5,358 bases of DNA from Phenylobacterium sp. GTDB taxonomy: Bacteria; Pseudomonadota; Alphaproteobacteria; Caulobacterales; Caulobacteraceae. Where the stretch lies: positions 1 through 5,358 of the forward strand of contig JANXXA010000309.1 in NCBI GenBank assembly GCA_025350885.1, in the 5' to 3' direction. Made by a program: the position numbers and the translations under genes. The notes below the pieces were generated by a model that saw nothing but the letters and a program-made list of their open reading frames with translations, searched no databases and had not been told where the DNA came from. Positions 1-5,358 of this stretch are shown in pieces; the stretch's first letter is position 1; every line of letters begins with the position of its first letter.

Positions 1-826
1 GGATGCTGCCGCTGATGGTGTTGCGGGTGGTGTCGTTGCCGCCGACGATCAGCAGGATCAGGTTCCCCAGGTACTCCATCCGGTCCATGTCGCGGGTGGC
101 CTCGCCATGGGCCAGCATGGAGATCAGGTCGCCCTTGGGCGGTGCGTTCACGCGCTCGTTCCACAGGCGCATGAAGTAGTCGACGCATTCGAACAACTCG
201 GCGCGGCGCTCGTTCTCGGCGATCTCCGGGTCGGTGGAGCTGAAGACGCCACTGTCCGGCGAGGCGGTGGCCACGTCCGACCACCGGGTCAGCTTGCGCC
301 GGTCCTCCCAAGGGAAGTCGAACAGCGTCGCCAGCGTCATGGTGGTGAGTTCGATCGAAACCTTGTCGACCCAGTCGAACGCCTCGCCGATCGGGCAGGC
401 GTCGAGGATCGTCCCCGCCCGCTCGCGGATGATCGGCTCCAGGTAGGCGAGGTGGTTCGGCGCGACGATCGGGCTGACCGTCTTGCGCTGCACGTCGTGC
501 TTGGGCGAGTCCATGGCGATGAACATCGGCAGGGTGAAGTCTTCCGCCGGGTCGGGCAGCACGATGGTCGGTTCGGACGAGAACCGCAGGTGGTCGCTAT
601 CCACCGCCATGATGTCGTTGAACTTCATGATCGACCAGTAGCCGCCGACATCCTCCTCCGGCGACACCGCCCAGTGGACCGGATCCTCGGCGCGCAGGCG
701 CTCGAAATAGGGCCCCCAGGTGTCGGTGCGGAACAGCTCCGGATCGGCCGGATTGATGTCGGCCAGGGGCATGGCGTAGGCGGCGTCGCGGGCCGCGCGT
801 TTCACGTCGATCGATCCGTCGTCCAT
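1..826 (-). CDS. Cytochrome P450, CYP153-like (C-terminus beyond window)
   Basis: This is a heme-thiolate monooxygenase. CYP153 enzymes hydroxylate the terminal carbon of alkanes, fatty acids or related hydrophobic chains, using electrons from a ferredoxin and its reductase. The first 275 residues are visible of an expected 420 or so. Seen: the C-helix H110-x-x-x-R114 heme-propionate motif within FIAMDSPKHDVQRK; a long stretch around 153-186 (VDKVSIELTT, ATLFDFPWEDRRKLTRWSD) that I recall as typical of CYP153; and the I-helix oxygen-activation motif GGNDTTRN at 262-269 with the acid-alcohol pair D265-T266. The ExxR motif and the cysteine heme ligand lie beyond the left edge, so integrity cannot be judged. 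The ATG start is supported by GGAGGA 8 bases upstream. It has no N-terminal membrane anchor, so it is probably a soluble cytoplasmic class I P450. P450 identity is near certain; assignment to CYP153 rests on remembered family motifs and is likely but unproven. A FadR-type operator lies about 150 bases upstream. Confidence 0.93.
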   Translation of the reverse strand, partial: MDDGSIDVKRAARDAAYAMPLADINPADPELFRTDTWGPYFERLRAEDPVHWAVSPEEDVGGYWSIMKFNDIMAVDSDHLRFSSEPTIVLPDPAEDFTLPMFIAMDSPKHDVQRKTVSPIVAPNHLAYLEPIIRERAGTILDACPIGEAFDWVDKVSIELTTMTLATLFDFPWEDRRKLTRWSDVATASPDSGVFSSTDPEIAENERRAELFECVDYFMRLWNERVNAPPKGDLISMLAHGEATRDMDRMEYLGNLILLIVGGNDTTRNTISGSI

Positions 827-845
827 GGCGCGGGTCCTCCTTGCA

Positions 846-882
846 GGCCGTCGAGAGTGTGGGGCCGTCAAGCGTGACGGCC
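846..882 (-). promoter_or_regulatory. Alternative hairpins in the P450 mRNA leader
   Basis: Read on the minus strand, GGCCGTCA (882-875) pairs perfectly with TGACGGCC (870-863), giving an 8-bp stem with a 4-base loop. A second copy of GACGGCC at 852-846 can pair with the same left arm (882-876), giving a 7-bp stem with a 23-base loop that ends only five bases before the GGAGGA ribosome binding site (840-835). The two pairings exclude each other. There is no T-run after either stem, so neither is a standard intrinsic terminator. A role in translation control or mRNA stability is possible but inferred from base pairing alone. Palindromic GC-rich words are common in such genomes. Confidence 0.4.
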
Positions 883-967
883 GTTCAGCCATTCTTCGCG
901 CGGAATGACGGCAAGGGGAAGCCGGTCCGTGCGCAACGGCTGCGCTCGGATGACCTTGTTCGGTCTG

Positions 968-982
968 ACTGGTCAAACCAGT
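968..982. promoter_or_regulatory. FadR/GntR-type operator palindrome
   Basis: The site reads ACTGGT-CAA-ACCAGT, a perfect 6-base inverted repeat around a 3-base centre. It fits the TNGT-N3-ACNA consensus of the FadR subfamily of GntR regulators and resembles the E. coli FadR site (AnCTGGTCnGACCAGnT style). It is centred about 149 bases upstream of the P450 start codon and 180 bases upstream of the likely start of the rightward gene, so it could serve either or both. The left arm plus centre reads TTGACC on the minus strand, so a bound repressor could cover a -35 element of the P450 promoter. No gntR gene is inside the window, so the regulator is unidentified. Confidence 0.6.
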
Positions 983-1143
983 TCGTCGAACCCGATTTCC
1001 ACGCACCAGGCGCCTTAACGTAATTGTAGAGCTTGCGGTCGATAAGCTGCCTCTGGAAGGCGCTGAGCAATGGGCCATGGCGTGGCCGTCAGGTTCGCCC
1101 GCGCACCGTCCGTCGCGGCTCGGAGCCAGAACGGCGCCGTTAC

Positions 1144-1149
1144 TGGAGG
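1144..1149 (+). promoter_or_regulatory. Shine-Dalgarno favouring a TTG start at 1155
   Basis: TGGAGG lies 5 bases before an in-frame TTG at 1155. The upstream in-frame ATG at 1077 has no Shine-Dalgarno at a usable distance: GGAAGG at 1055-1060 is 16 bases away. The 26 residues between the two starts are a Pro/Arg-rich run that does not look like folded protein. The site therefore argues for the shorter product. Confidence 0.55.
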
Positions 1150-1154
1150 TTCGA

Positions 1155-2345
1155 TTGGCAGGGCGCGCGCAAGACCGGTCGTTTCGAAGCCTGAGCGGCC
1201 TCGAAAAGACCGCTTCGACCAGCCGCGTGCTCAACCTCGCCGCGGTCGCCAGCCAGCAGTCCAGCGATCCGGAATACGATAGCGCCCCGTTCTTCAAGGC
1301 CGCCTCACTGAACGGCGCGGTGATCATCAAGCACCGCGTGCGCAGCGACGAGCGATACATCTTCGAACAGGCCCGGCGGATCTCGACGAAGGTGATCATT
1401 CCCTTCGAACGGACGGACCTGAGCCTGGGCGGCCGCTCGATGTTCGTCGGCCAGCGGGGTTGGCAGGAACTGCTCTATCAGCTGCGCGGCGGCCGGGACG
1501 ACGAGGCGCGTGATATCGCGCTCTTGGAAGCGCTGGACGAACTGCCCTCGCTCGACCCGTTCCTGCTGCGCGAGCATCTGAAGCGGCGCGATTTCAAGAT
1601 CGCCAACTGCTATTTCGCGATTTCCGCGCCGGATCTGGAGCGCATGCAGCGCTTTGTCTCCGGCGAGATCTCCAAGCTGGTCGATCTGGCCTATGGCGGC
1701 AGCGGCGGGGCCGGCGGGGCGAGCGGCAACATCTCCAAGCTGGTGAGCCTGCTGCTGTCAGGCCAGGACGACACGCGGCTCGAGCCGCTGCGCCTGACAC
1801 TGGGCCTGGAGGGCGAGAATTTCCGCGAGGGGATCTTCAGCTGGAAGGGCTTCCTCTACTACAAATGGGTGCTGAACAGCCTGTGGCCCGAACTTCGGGT
1901 GGTGATTTCCGAGCTTGGGGAAATCAAGCTGGTGGGTCCCCGAGACGCCGAACTGCTGAGCCAGGTGAAGGACGTGGGCGCGCGGGTGAACCAGGCGATC
2001 CTGGCCCAGGTCCGCAGGGTCCGGGTGATCCTGCAGGTCTATGACGACGCCTTCGCGGAGTTGACCCAGGCCGGCAATCCGATGGCCTTTCGAGATTTCC
2101 TCCTGAGGTCGCCGGAGATGTTCATCACACTGGGCGAACGCACCGGCATGGTCAGCCATATCGCCAGCTTCTGGCGCTACCGGTTCCCCAAGGGTCGGCC
2201 GCTGAAGGCCGAGCTGAGCGAGCTGTTCGACATCCTGCAGGACTTCCACCAGGGCCTGGGCGAGGACGACGACACCCCGGCCGTGCGCACCGGCGCTCAG
2301 CTGACCGATCCGGCCAGCGCCGAACCGATCGGCAACGCCGTTTAA
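1155..2345 (+). CDS. Conserved-looking protein of unknown function, 396 aa
   Basis: I do not recognise this protein. Codon use and a long uninterrupted frame with GC-rich third positions make it a real gene. With the TTG start it has 396 residues; the in-frame ATG at 1077 would give 422. There is no signal peptide or membrane segment, so it is probably cytoplasmic. The first 45 or so residues look disordered. Residues 50-170 mix strand-like and helical stretches (GAVIIKHRV, VIIPFERTDLSLGGRSMFVG, then helices with LDELPSLDPFLLREHL). Residues 181-192 form a Gly/Ala/Ser linker (GGSGGAGGASGN). After it comes a long mostly helical part with charged and aromatic patches (FSWKGFLYYKWVLN, 228-241; FWRYRFPKG, 339-347). 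The tail from about 370 is acidic and probably disordered. The linker is flanked by a repeated ISKLV motif. The gene is divergent from the P450 gene and convergent with the PEP-CTERM gene 10 bases on. Two domains joined by a flexible linker is my inference; function unknown. Confidence 0.85.
   Translation: MAGRAQDRSFRSLSGLEKTASTSRVLNLAAVASQQSSDPEYDSAPFFKAASLNGAVIIKHRVRSDERYIFEQARRISTKVIIPFERTDLSLGGRSMFVGQRGWQELLYQLRGGRDDEARDIALLEALDELPSLDPFLLREHLKRRDFKIANCYFAISAPDLERMQRFVSGEISKLVDLAYGGSGGAGGASGNISKLVSLLLSGQDDTRLEPLRLTLGLEGENFREGIFSWKGFLYYKWVLNSLWPELRVVISELGEIKLVGPRDAELLSQVKDVGARVNQAILAQVRRVRVILQVYDDAFAELTQAGNPMAFRDFLLRSPEMFITLGERTGMVSHIASFWRYRFPKGRPLKAELSELFDILQDFHQGLGEDDDTPAVRTGAQLTDPASAEPIGNAV
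1668..1744 (+). repeat. 14-base direct repeat around a Gly-rich linker
   Basis: ATCTCCAAGCTGGT occurs at 1668-1681 and again at 1731-1744. The copies are exactly 63 bases (21 codons) apart and in the same frame. Both encode ISKLV (residues 172-176 and 193-197), and the intervening residues contain GGSGGAGGASG. This looks like a local in-frame duplication with expansion of a glycine linker inside the unknown gene; the origin is inferred. Confidence 0.65.
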
Positions 2346-2355
2346 GAGACGCCGC

Positions 2356-2955
2356 TCAGGCCGCGGCCAGTCTGCGGCGCCGGCGCATCGTGGCCCCGAC
2401 CGCGCCGAGCCCCACGATGGTCAGCGCCCAGGTCGCCGGTTCCGGCACGGCCCCGCCGCCAGCCCCAAGTGTCGAGATCAGGCTGGCCCGCGCCAGGGTT
2501 ACCGCGCCCCGCGAATGGGCGAGGTAGCCAGTGCCGCTGCGGGCGCGATAGAGTTCGTAGGTCGAGGTGTTGTCGGAGAACAGATTGTATTCGCTCCCCG
2601 AGGCCCCGGAGAAGAACAGGCCCGGGTTGGAGAACACCGGCGCCTCGGTCGGAAACAGCACATTGTCGTAGATGAACAGGCCGTCGGCGGACAGGTGCGC
2701 GAAGGGCTGGCCCGGGTTCAGGATCAGGCCGGTAACCGTGTCGCCATCGACGGCGCCGGTCACCCCGGTGATGTCGAAGCCGCCGACGGCATCGACCGTA
2801 TCGGCGGTCTGCACTGTCAGATTGGCGGCGAACGGCGCGCCGCCCGCCGAGATGTAGGTGACGATCCAGGTCGCGGCCTCGGCCCGGCCGGCCGTCAACG
2901 CCAGGGCCGCGCAGACGGCGGCGGCTAGTCTGCCCATGGTCTTCATCCTCGACAT
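2356..2955 (-). CDS. Secreted PEPxxWA-CTERM sorting-domain protein
   Basis: This is a small exported protein, about 199 residues with the start used here. The N-terminus is a classical Sec signal peptide (MKTMGRL, then AAAVCAALALTAG) with likely cleavage after AEA at residue 27. The mature part (about 28-165) is rich in Gly, Thr, Asn and Asp, with beta-type stretches such as DITGVTGAVDGDTVTGLI and GLFIYDNVLFPTEAP. The C-terminus carries PEPATWAL from residue 171, a short hydrophobic helix (TIVGLGAVGATM) and a cluster of five arginines, the three-part PEPxxWA-CTERM signal. Such signals are recognised by exosortase-type membrane enzymes, and the proteins usually end up in the envelope or extracellular matrix; no exosortase gene is in the window. 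The start could be ATG 2955, ATG 2946 or GTG 2976; the signal peptide fits the two ATGs. Its substrate or binding role is unknown. It is convergent with the upstream unknown gene, and 96 bases separate it from the SMP-30 gene on the same strand. Confidence 0.88.
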   Translation of the reverse strand: MSRMKTMGRLAAAVCAALALTAGRAEAATWIVTYISAGGAPFAANLTVQTADTVDAVGGFDITGVTGAVDGDTVTGLILNPGQPFAHLSADGLFIYDNVLFPTEAPVFSNPGLFFSGASGSEYNLFSDNTSTYELYRARSGTGYLAHSRGAVTLARASLISTLGAGGGAVPEPATWALTIVGLGAVGATMRRRRRLAAA

Positions 2956-3051
2956 CCCACCGGCGCCCCCCGTCACTCGCGGGGTTCACGCCTTCCAGTT
3001 GCCGAGGCTAGCGGGTCAAGGTTGCGAAACCGTGTGCCGGGCGACTGGCGC

Positions 3052-3963
3052 TCAGCCGTTGAAGTTGAGCTTGAGGCCGGGGCGGGGCCAGCGAACCTTG
3101 TAGAGCTTGCCGGTGGAGGAGGCGGTGATCCAGGCGTCCCGCATGTCGGCGCCACCGAAGACGATATTGGTGCAGATCAGGTCGGGAACCGGAAAGTGCT
3201 CGGTCGAGCCATCAGGGTCGAAGGCGGTGATCCCGCCGTTGATGATGGTGGCGACGCAGACTTTGCCGCCGGCCTCCACCGCCAGCGAGTCGAGCAGCTG
3301 GTAGCCGGGCAGATTGCAGATCACCCGGCCCGGCGCGAAGCCGGGCGCGGGACCCAGCACGCCGGGGGCGGCGATATCGAAGGCCCACAGGCGGCCCAGC
3401 TGGGTGTCGGCGACATAGGCGACGGTCTCGTCGGGCGACAGGCCCACGCCGTTGGGCGAGATCAGGTGGTCGCGCTGGCGGCTGATGTGGCTGCCGTCGA
3501 TCCTGGCATAGTAGAGCCCGCCGAACTTGCGGCCTTCCGGCGTCGAGCAGCCGTGATCGGTGAACCAGAAGCCGCCCTGGCGGTCGAACACCAGGTCGTT
3601 GGGCCCGATCAGCCGGCGGCCCTCGCAGGCGTCATAGAGGGTGGTGAGCCGGCCGCTGGCCAGGTCGAAACGCTGGATCGCGCCGCCGGTGTGGCTGGCC
3701 GGCGTCGGGCCGGGGATGCAGAGGCCCTGGTTGTCTAGCCACTCGAACGCGCCGCCATTGTTGGTGATATAGATCGCGCCGTCCGGACCGATGGCCGCGC
3801 CGTTGGGGCCGCCGCCGGTCTCCACCAGGGTGGTCTTGGCGCCATCGGGCGTGACCCGGGTCAGCCGCTGGCCCTTGATCTCCGTCAGGATGATCGAGCC
3901 GTCGCCCATGGCGATCGGACCCTCGGGAAATTCGAAGCCCTCGGCGACCAGCTGGATGTCCAT
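3052..3963 (-). CDS. SMP-30/gluconolactonase/LRE family protein
   Basis: This is a 303-residue six-bladed beta-propeller of the SMP-30/gluconolactonase/LRE-like family. Members are metal-dependent hydrolases that open sugar lactones or related esters; the substrate here cannot be told from sequence. Metal ligands align well by motif: E14 in FPEGP, N171 in ISPNGVGLS and D225 in LLDSLAVE, with the auxiliary N122 in IGPNDLVFD (counterparts of Glu18, Asn154, Asp204 and Asn103 of human SMP-30). Repeating blade motifs are visible (GPDGAIYITN, RQGGFWFTD, DETVAYVAD, GGKVCVAT). There is no signal peptide, so it is cytoplasmic. The ATG at 3963 is chosen because GAGAGGG lies 7 bases upstream; a GTG ten codons earlier (3993) has no such support. 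At the active-site aspartate the family's usual D-G is D-S here. It stands alone, divergent from the DUF29 gene, with no sugar catabolic genes beside it. Confidence 0.92.
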   Translation of the reverse strand: MDIQLVAEGFEFPEGPIAMGDGSIILTEIKGQRLTRVTPDGAKTTLVETGGGPNGAAIGPDGAIYITNNGGAFEWLDNQGLCIPGPTPASHTGGAIQRFDLASGRLTTLYDACEGRRLIGPNDLVFDRQGGFWFTDHGCSTPEGRKFGGLYYARIDGSHISRQRDHLISPNGVGLSPDETVAYVADTQLGRLWAFDIAAPGVLGPAPGFAPGRVICNLPGYQLLDSLAVEAGGKVCVATIINGGITAFDPDGSTEHFPVPDLICTNIVFGGADMRDAWITASSTGKLYKVRWPRPGLKLNFNG

Positions 3964-4026
3964 GGTTTTTCCCTCTCGCTTGTTTTCTGGCACTATGTCG
4001 CTGATGACCGGCCCGAGGCCAGCCCT
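3964..4026. promoter_or_regulatory. Divergent promoter region, SMP-30 gene / DUF29 gene
   Basis: These 63 bases separate two divergently transcribed genes, so they, or the coding starts beside them, must hold both promoters. The two ribosome binding sites are visible: GAGAGGG for the leftward gene (3977-3971) and GAGG for the rightward one (4015-4018, 8 bases before the ATG). The minus strand has CATAGT around 3996-3991 as a weak -10 candidate. No convincing -35/-10 pair or operator palindrome can be seen. Confidence 0.4.
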
Positions 4027-4461
4027 ATGACCAAGCTCTACGACCGCGACTTCTTCGCCTGGACCCAGGATCAGGCCGACGCGCTACGCCGACGCAGCGT
4101 CAATGAGATCGACTGGGAGAACCTGCTCGAAGAGGTGGAAGGTATGGGGCGGCAGCAGCAGAGCGAACTTAGAAGCCACCTCATCCTCCTTCTGACCCAT
4201 CTTTTGAAATGGCGCGAACAACCCGACCGCCGCAGCCGGAGCTGGACTTTCACGATCCTCGAACAGCGGCGTGAAGCGGAGCGATTGGTTCGGCAAAACC
4301 CGAGCCTGAAACCCGAGCTCGACGCATTGCTAACCGACGCTTATCGGGTCTCGCGCCTGCGTGCGGCCCGAGAAACCCGCCTGACGATCAAGCGGTTTCC
4401 GAAGGCCAATCCCTTTACCTGGGTCCAGGCGATGACCGAGCCGGTCGGCGAAGCGGACTGA
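4027..4461 (+). CDS. DUF29 domain-containing protein
   Basis: This is a 144-residue DUF29 family protein of unknown function, full length for the family. Hallmarks run through the whole chain: an N-terminal LYDRDFFAWTQDQADALR (4-21), IDWENLLEEVEGMGRQQQSEL (28-48), the helical core LLTHLLKWREQPDRRSRSW around 55-73, the TILEQRREAERL helix that follows, the NPSL motif (about 91-94) and the AYRVSRLRAARET helix near 105-117, then the late FP (about 123) and PF (128-129) motifs. It is predicted to be an all-helical, soluble cytoplasmic protein. DUF29 genes are common in cyanobacteria and proteobacteria, often in several copies, and no activity is established as far as I know. ATG 4027 is preceded by GAGG at 8 bases. 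Its TGA ends at 4461, directly against the folA stop codon on the other strand. Confidence 0.92.
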   Translation: MTKLYDRDFFAWTQDQADALRRRSVNEIDWENLLEEVEGMGRQQQSELRSHLILLLTHLLKWREQPDRRSRSWTFTILEQRREAERLVRQNPSLKPELDALLTDAYRVSRLRAARETRLTIKRFPKANPFTWVQAMTEPVGEAD

Positions 4462-4980
4462 TCAGCGCCGTTCCAGCACTCGCACCGTAAACGGATAGTC
4501 GTCGCCGTCGCCGGCCGGATACGCTTTGGCGGAAACTTCGGTCCAGCGGCCCTCGTCGATGGGGGCCAGGGTCACGTCGCCGTCGATCTCGGCGTCGATC
4601 TCGGTGAGGTAGATGCGGCCGGCCTTGGCCAGGGCGAGCGCGAACAGCGAGGCGCCGCCGATCACGCAGACCTCGCGCGCGCCGTCCTCTTCAGCCTGTT
4701 CACGGGCGATGGCGACGGCCTCGGTGAAGTCCTCGCAGACCACGCAGCCGGCTGGCTCAAAGGACCCGTCGCGCGACAGCACGATGTTGGTGCGCCCGAC
4801 CAGCGGCTTCTTCGGCAGACTGTCCCAGGTCTTGCGGCCCATGATCACCGGCTTGCCCATGGTCACGGCGCGAAAGTTGGCCAGGTCGGTCTTCAGCCGC
4901 CAGGGCAGGGTTCCGTCCCTGCCGATGACGCCGTTGCGGGCGCGGGCGATGGGTCCGGCGGTGAGGGTGATGGTGGGCAT
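4462..4980 (-). CDS. folA: Dihydrofolate reductase
   Basis: Reduces dihydrofolate to tetrahydrofolate with NADPH, supplying one-carbon carriers for dTMP, purine and methionine synthesis; cytoplasmic and the target of trimethoprim. It has 172 residues, the usual size for a bacterial type I DHFR. Seen: NGVIG (16-20), LPW (25-27), catalytic acid D32 in KTDLANF (counterpart of Asp27 in E. coli), NADPH-binding MGRKTWDSLP (47-56), GRTNIVLSRD (62-71), the VIGGASLF nucleotide loop (106-113) and YLTEIDAEIDGD (124-135). Nothing key is missing. The N-terminal strand (TITLTAGPIARA) is about five residues longer than in E. coli. The ATG at 4980 is fixed by an in-frame TGA two codons upstream; the ribosome binding site is weak (GGTGG, 13 bases away), which may mean translation depends on coupling to thyA 26 bases upstream. 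It is transcribed with thyA and convergent with the DUF29 gene. Confidence 0.97.
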   Translation of the reverse strand: MPTITLTAGPIARARNGVIGRDGTLPWRLKTDLANFRAVTMGKPVIMGRKTWDSLPKKPLVGRTNIVLSRDGSFEPAGCVVCEDFTEAVAIAREQAEEDGAREVCVIGGASLFALALAKAGRIYLTEIDAEIDGDVTLAPIDEGRWTEVSAKAYPAGDGDDYPFTVRVLERR

Positions 4981-5006
4981 CGATCAGGGCTTACCACCAT
5001 ACGGAC

Positions 5007-5358
5007 CTAAACCGCGATGGGCGCCGGGATGGCGGGGTGGCTGCGGTAGCCCTCCAGCTTGAAGTCGTCGAGGTCGAAGGCGAACAGGTCGCGTTTGTCA
5101 GCGAGCTTCATCCGGGCCAGCGGCAAAGGCTCCCGCTCAAGCTGTTGGCGCGCCTGATCCAGGTGGTTCAGGTAGAGGTGGGCGTCGCCCAGGGTGTGGA
5201 TAAACTCGCCGGGCTCAAGGCCGGTGACCTGCGCCATCATCAGGGTCAGCAGGGCATAGCTGGCGATATTGAACGGCACGCCCAGGAACACGTCGGCCGA
5301 GCGCTGGTAGAGCTGGCAGCTCAGTTTTCCGCCCCCGCTTCCATTTGGCGCCACGAAG
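5007..5358 (-). CDS. thyA: Thymidylate synthase, C-terminal part (N-terminus beyond window)
   Basis: Converts dUMP to dTMP using methylene-tetrahydrofolate as carbon donor and reductant, releasing dihydrofolate; acts in the cytoplasm as a homodimer. The last 116 codons before the stop are visible, from just after the active-site cysteine region (CHxxFQFY), which lies off the right edge. Seen: [20 protein letters not shown] with the dUMP phosphate-binding Arg (QRS, Arg166 of E. coli) and the D and N that contact the uracil ring (Asp169, Asn177), then [12 protein letters not shown] with the His and Tyr that bind the ribose (His207, Tyr209), and the C-terminal [14 protein letters not shown], whose end closes over the active site. 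The turn before KLSCQ reads PNGSGGG where E. coli has only DG, a roughly five-residue insertion. The stop (TAG) is 26 bases before folA, so the two genes almost certainly share an operon. Confidence 0.96.
   Translation of the reverse strand, partial: FVAPNGSGGGKLSCQLYQRSADVFLGVPFNIASYALLTLMMAQVTGLEPGEFIHTLGDAHLYLNHLDQARQQLEREPLPLARMKLADKRDLFAFDLDDFKLEGYRSHPAIPAPIAV

Larger units (their letters stand above)
827..1154. other. Divergent intergenic regulatory region
   Basis: This 328-base gap lies between the P450 gene (leftward) and the unknown protein gene (rightward). It holds a 15-base perfect palindrome at 968-982, a second partly overlapping one at 981-991 (GTTCG-T-CGAAC), and the hairpins at 846-882. 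On the minus strand TACAAT (1028-1023) is a 5/6 match to a -10 hexamer, but I see no good -35 at the right distance. Also on the minus strand, TTGACC (976-971) inside the operator looks like a -35 without a clear -10. No convincing rightward promoter is visible. Short open frames occur here (for example minus 1070-885) but match nothing I know and lack gene-like signals. Confidence 0.6.

Noticed and set aside
107..877. Long plus-strand open frame opposite the P450 gene (256 codons)
   Set aside because: It is the antisense shadow of the P450 frame: Arg/Val/His-heavy composition with no recognisable motif, while the minus strand carries clear P450 motifs.
885..1070. Minus-strand open frame of 61 codons in the P450 upstream region, possibly a leader peptide or small gene
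   Set aside because: It spans the operator and the putative promoter, matches nothing known, and lacks a Shine-Dalgarno. A 13-base word shared with the SMP-30 gene (1024-1036 and 3098-3110) is explained by common codons for a K-L-Y run.
2341..2400. Possible bidirectional terminator at the convergent junction
   Set aside because: GC-rich self-complementary words such as GGCCGCGGCC occur, but they lie inside coding sequence, have no T-run and are expected at this GC content.
2342..2989. Alternative minus-strand frame of 215 codons over the PEP-CTERM gene
   Set aside because: Arg-rich out-of-frame translation; the 2356-2955 frame has a signal peptide and sorting signal at the correct ends.
2977..3051. 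Possible terminator or promoter between the SMP-30 and PEP-CTERM genes
   Set aside because: Only a 4-bp stem (GGTT-TCGC-AACC) without a T-run, and a TTGACC with no matching -10 element, are present.
3022..3738. Plus-strand open frame of 238 codons opposite the SMP-30 gene
   Set aside because: Shadow frame with low-complexity Ala/Gly/Val/Asp content; the minus strand has all propeller motifs.

Overview
The window is about 65-70% GC by eye, with dense genes on both strands and GC-rich third codon positions. Gene content points to an alphaproteobacterium, most likely Caulobacterales (Caulobacter/Phenylobacterium-like): a CYP153-like P450, a PEPxxWA-CTERM surface protein, a DUF29 protein and a thyA-folA pair. 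The taxon is inferred from family resemblance and composition, not from a marker gene.

Layout, left to right. (1) 1-826, minus: N-terminal two thirds of a cytochrome P450 resembling the CYP153 alkane/fatty-acid hydroxylases, cut by the window edge. (2) 827-1154: a divergent regulatory region. It holds a perfect TGGT-N3-ACCA palindrome of the kind bound by FadR-subfamily GntR regulators, and in the P450 leader two alternative hairpins next to a strong Shine-Dalgarno. (3) 1155-2345, plus: a conserved-looking cytoplasmic protein of unknown function with a Gly-rich linker flanked by a short duplicated motif. (4) 2356-2955, minus: a small secreted protein with a signal peptide and a C-terminal PEPATWAL / hydrophobic / Arg-cluster sorting signal. 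(5) 3052-3963, minus: an SMP-30/gluconolactonase-type beta-propeller. (6) 4027-4461, plus: a DUF29 protein, divergent from the propeller gene. (7) 4462-4980, minus: dihydrofolate reductase (folA), whose stop codon abuts the DUF29 stop. (8) 5007-5358, minus: the C-terminal part of thymidylate synthase (thyA), immediately upstream of folA.

How the genes work together. thyA-folA is a functional unit: ThyA consumes methylene-tetrahydrofolate and yields dihydrofolate, which FolA reduces back to tetrahydrofolate. The FadR-like site suggests the P450 gene, and possibly the divergent unknown gene, responds to fatty-acyl or other organic-acid ligands; this is inference. The remaining genes look like independent single-gene units.

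I found no RNA gene, insertion sequence, CRISPR array or convincing new multi-gene system. The points most worth following are the operator and leader structure at the P450 gene and the uncharacterised 396-residue protein across from it.
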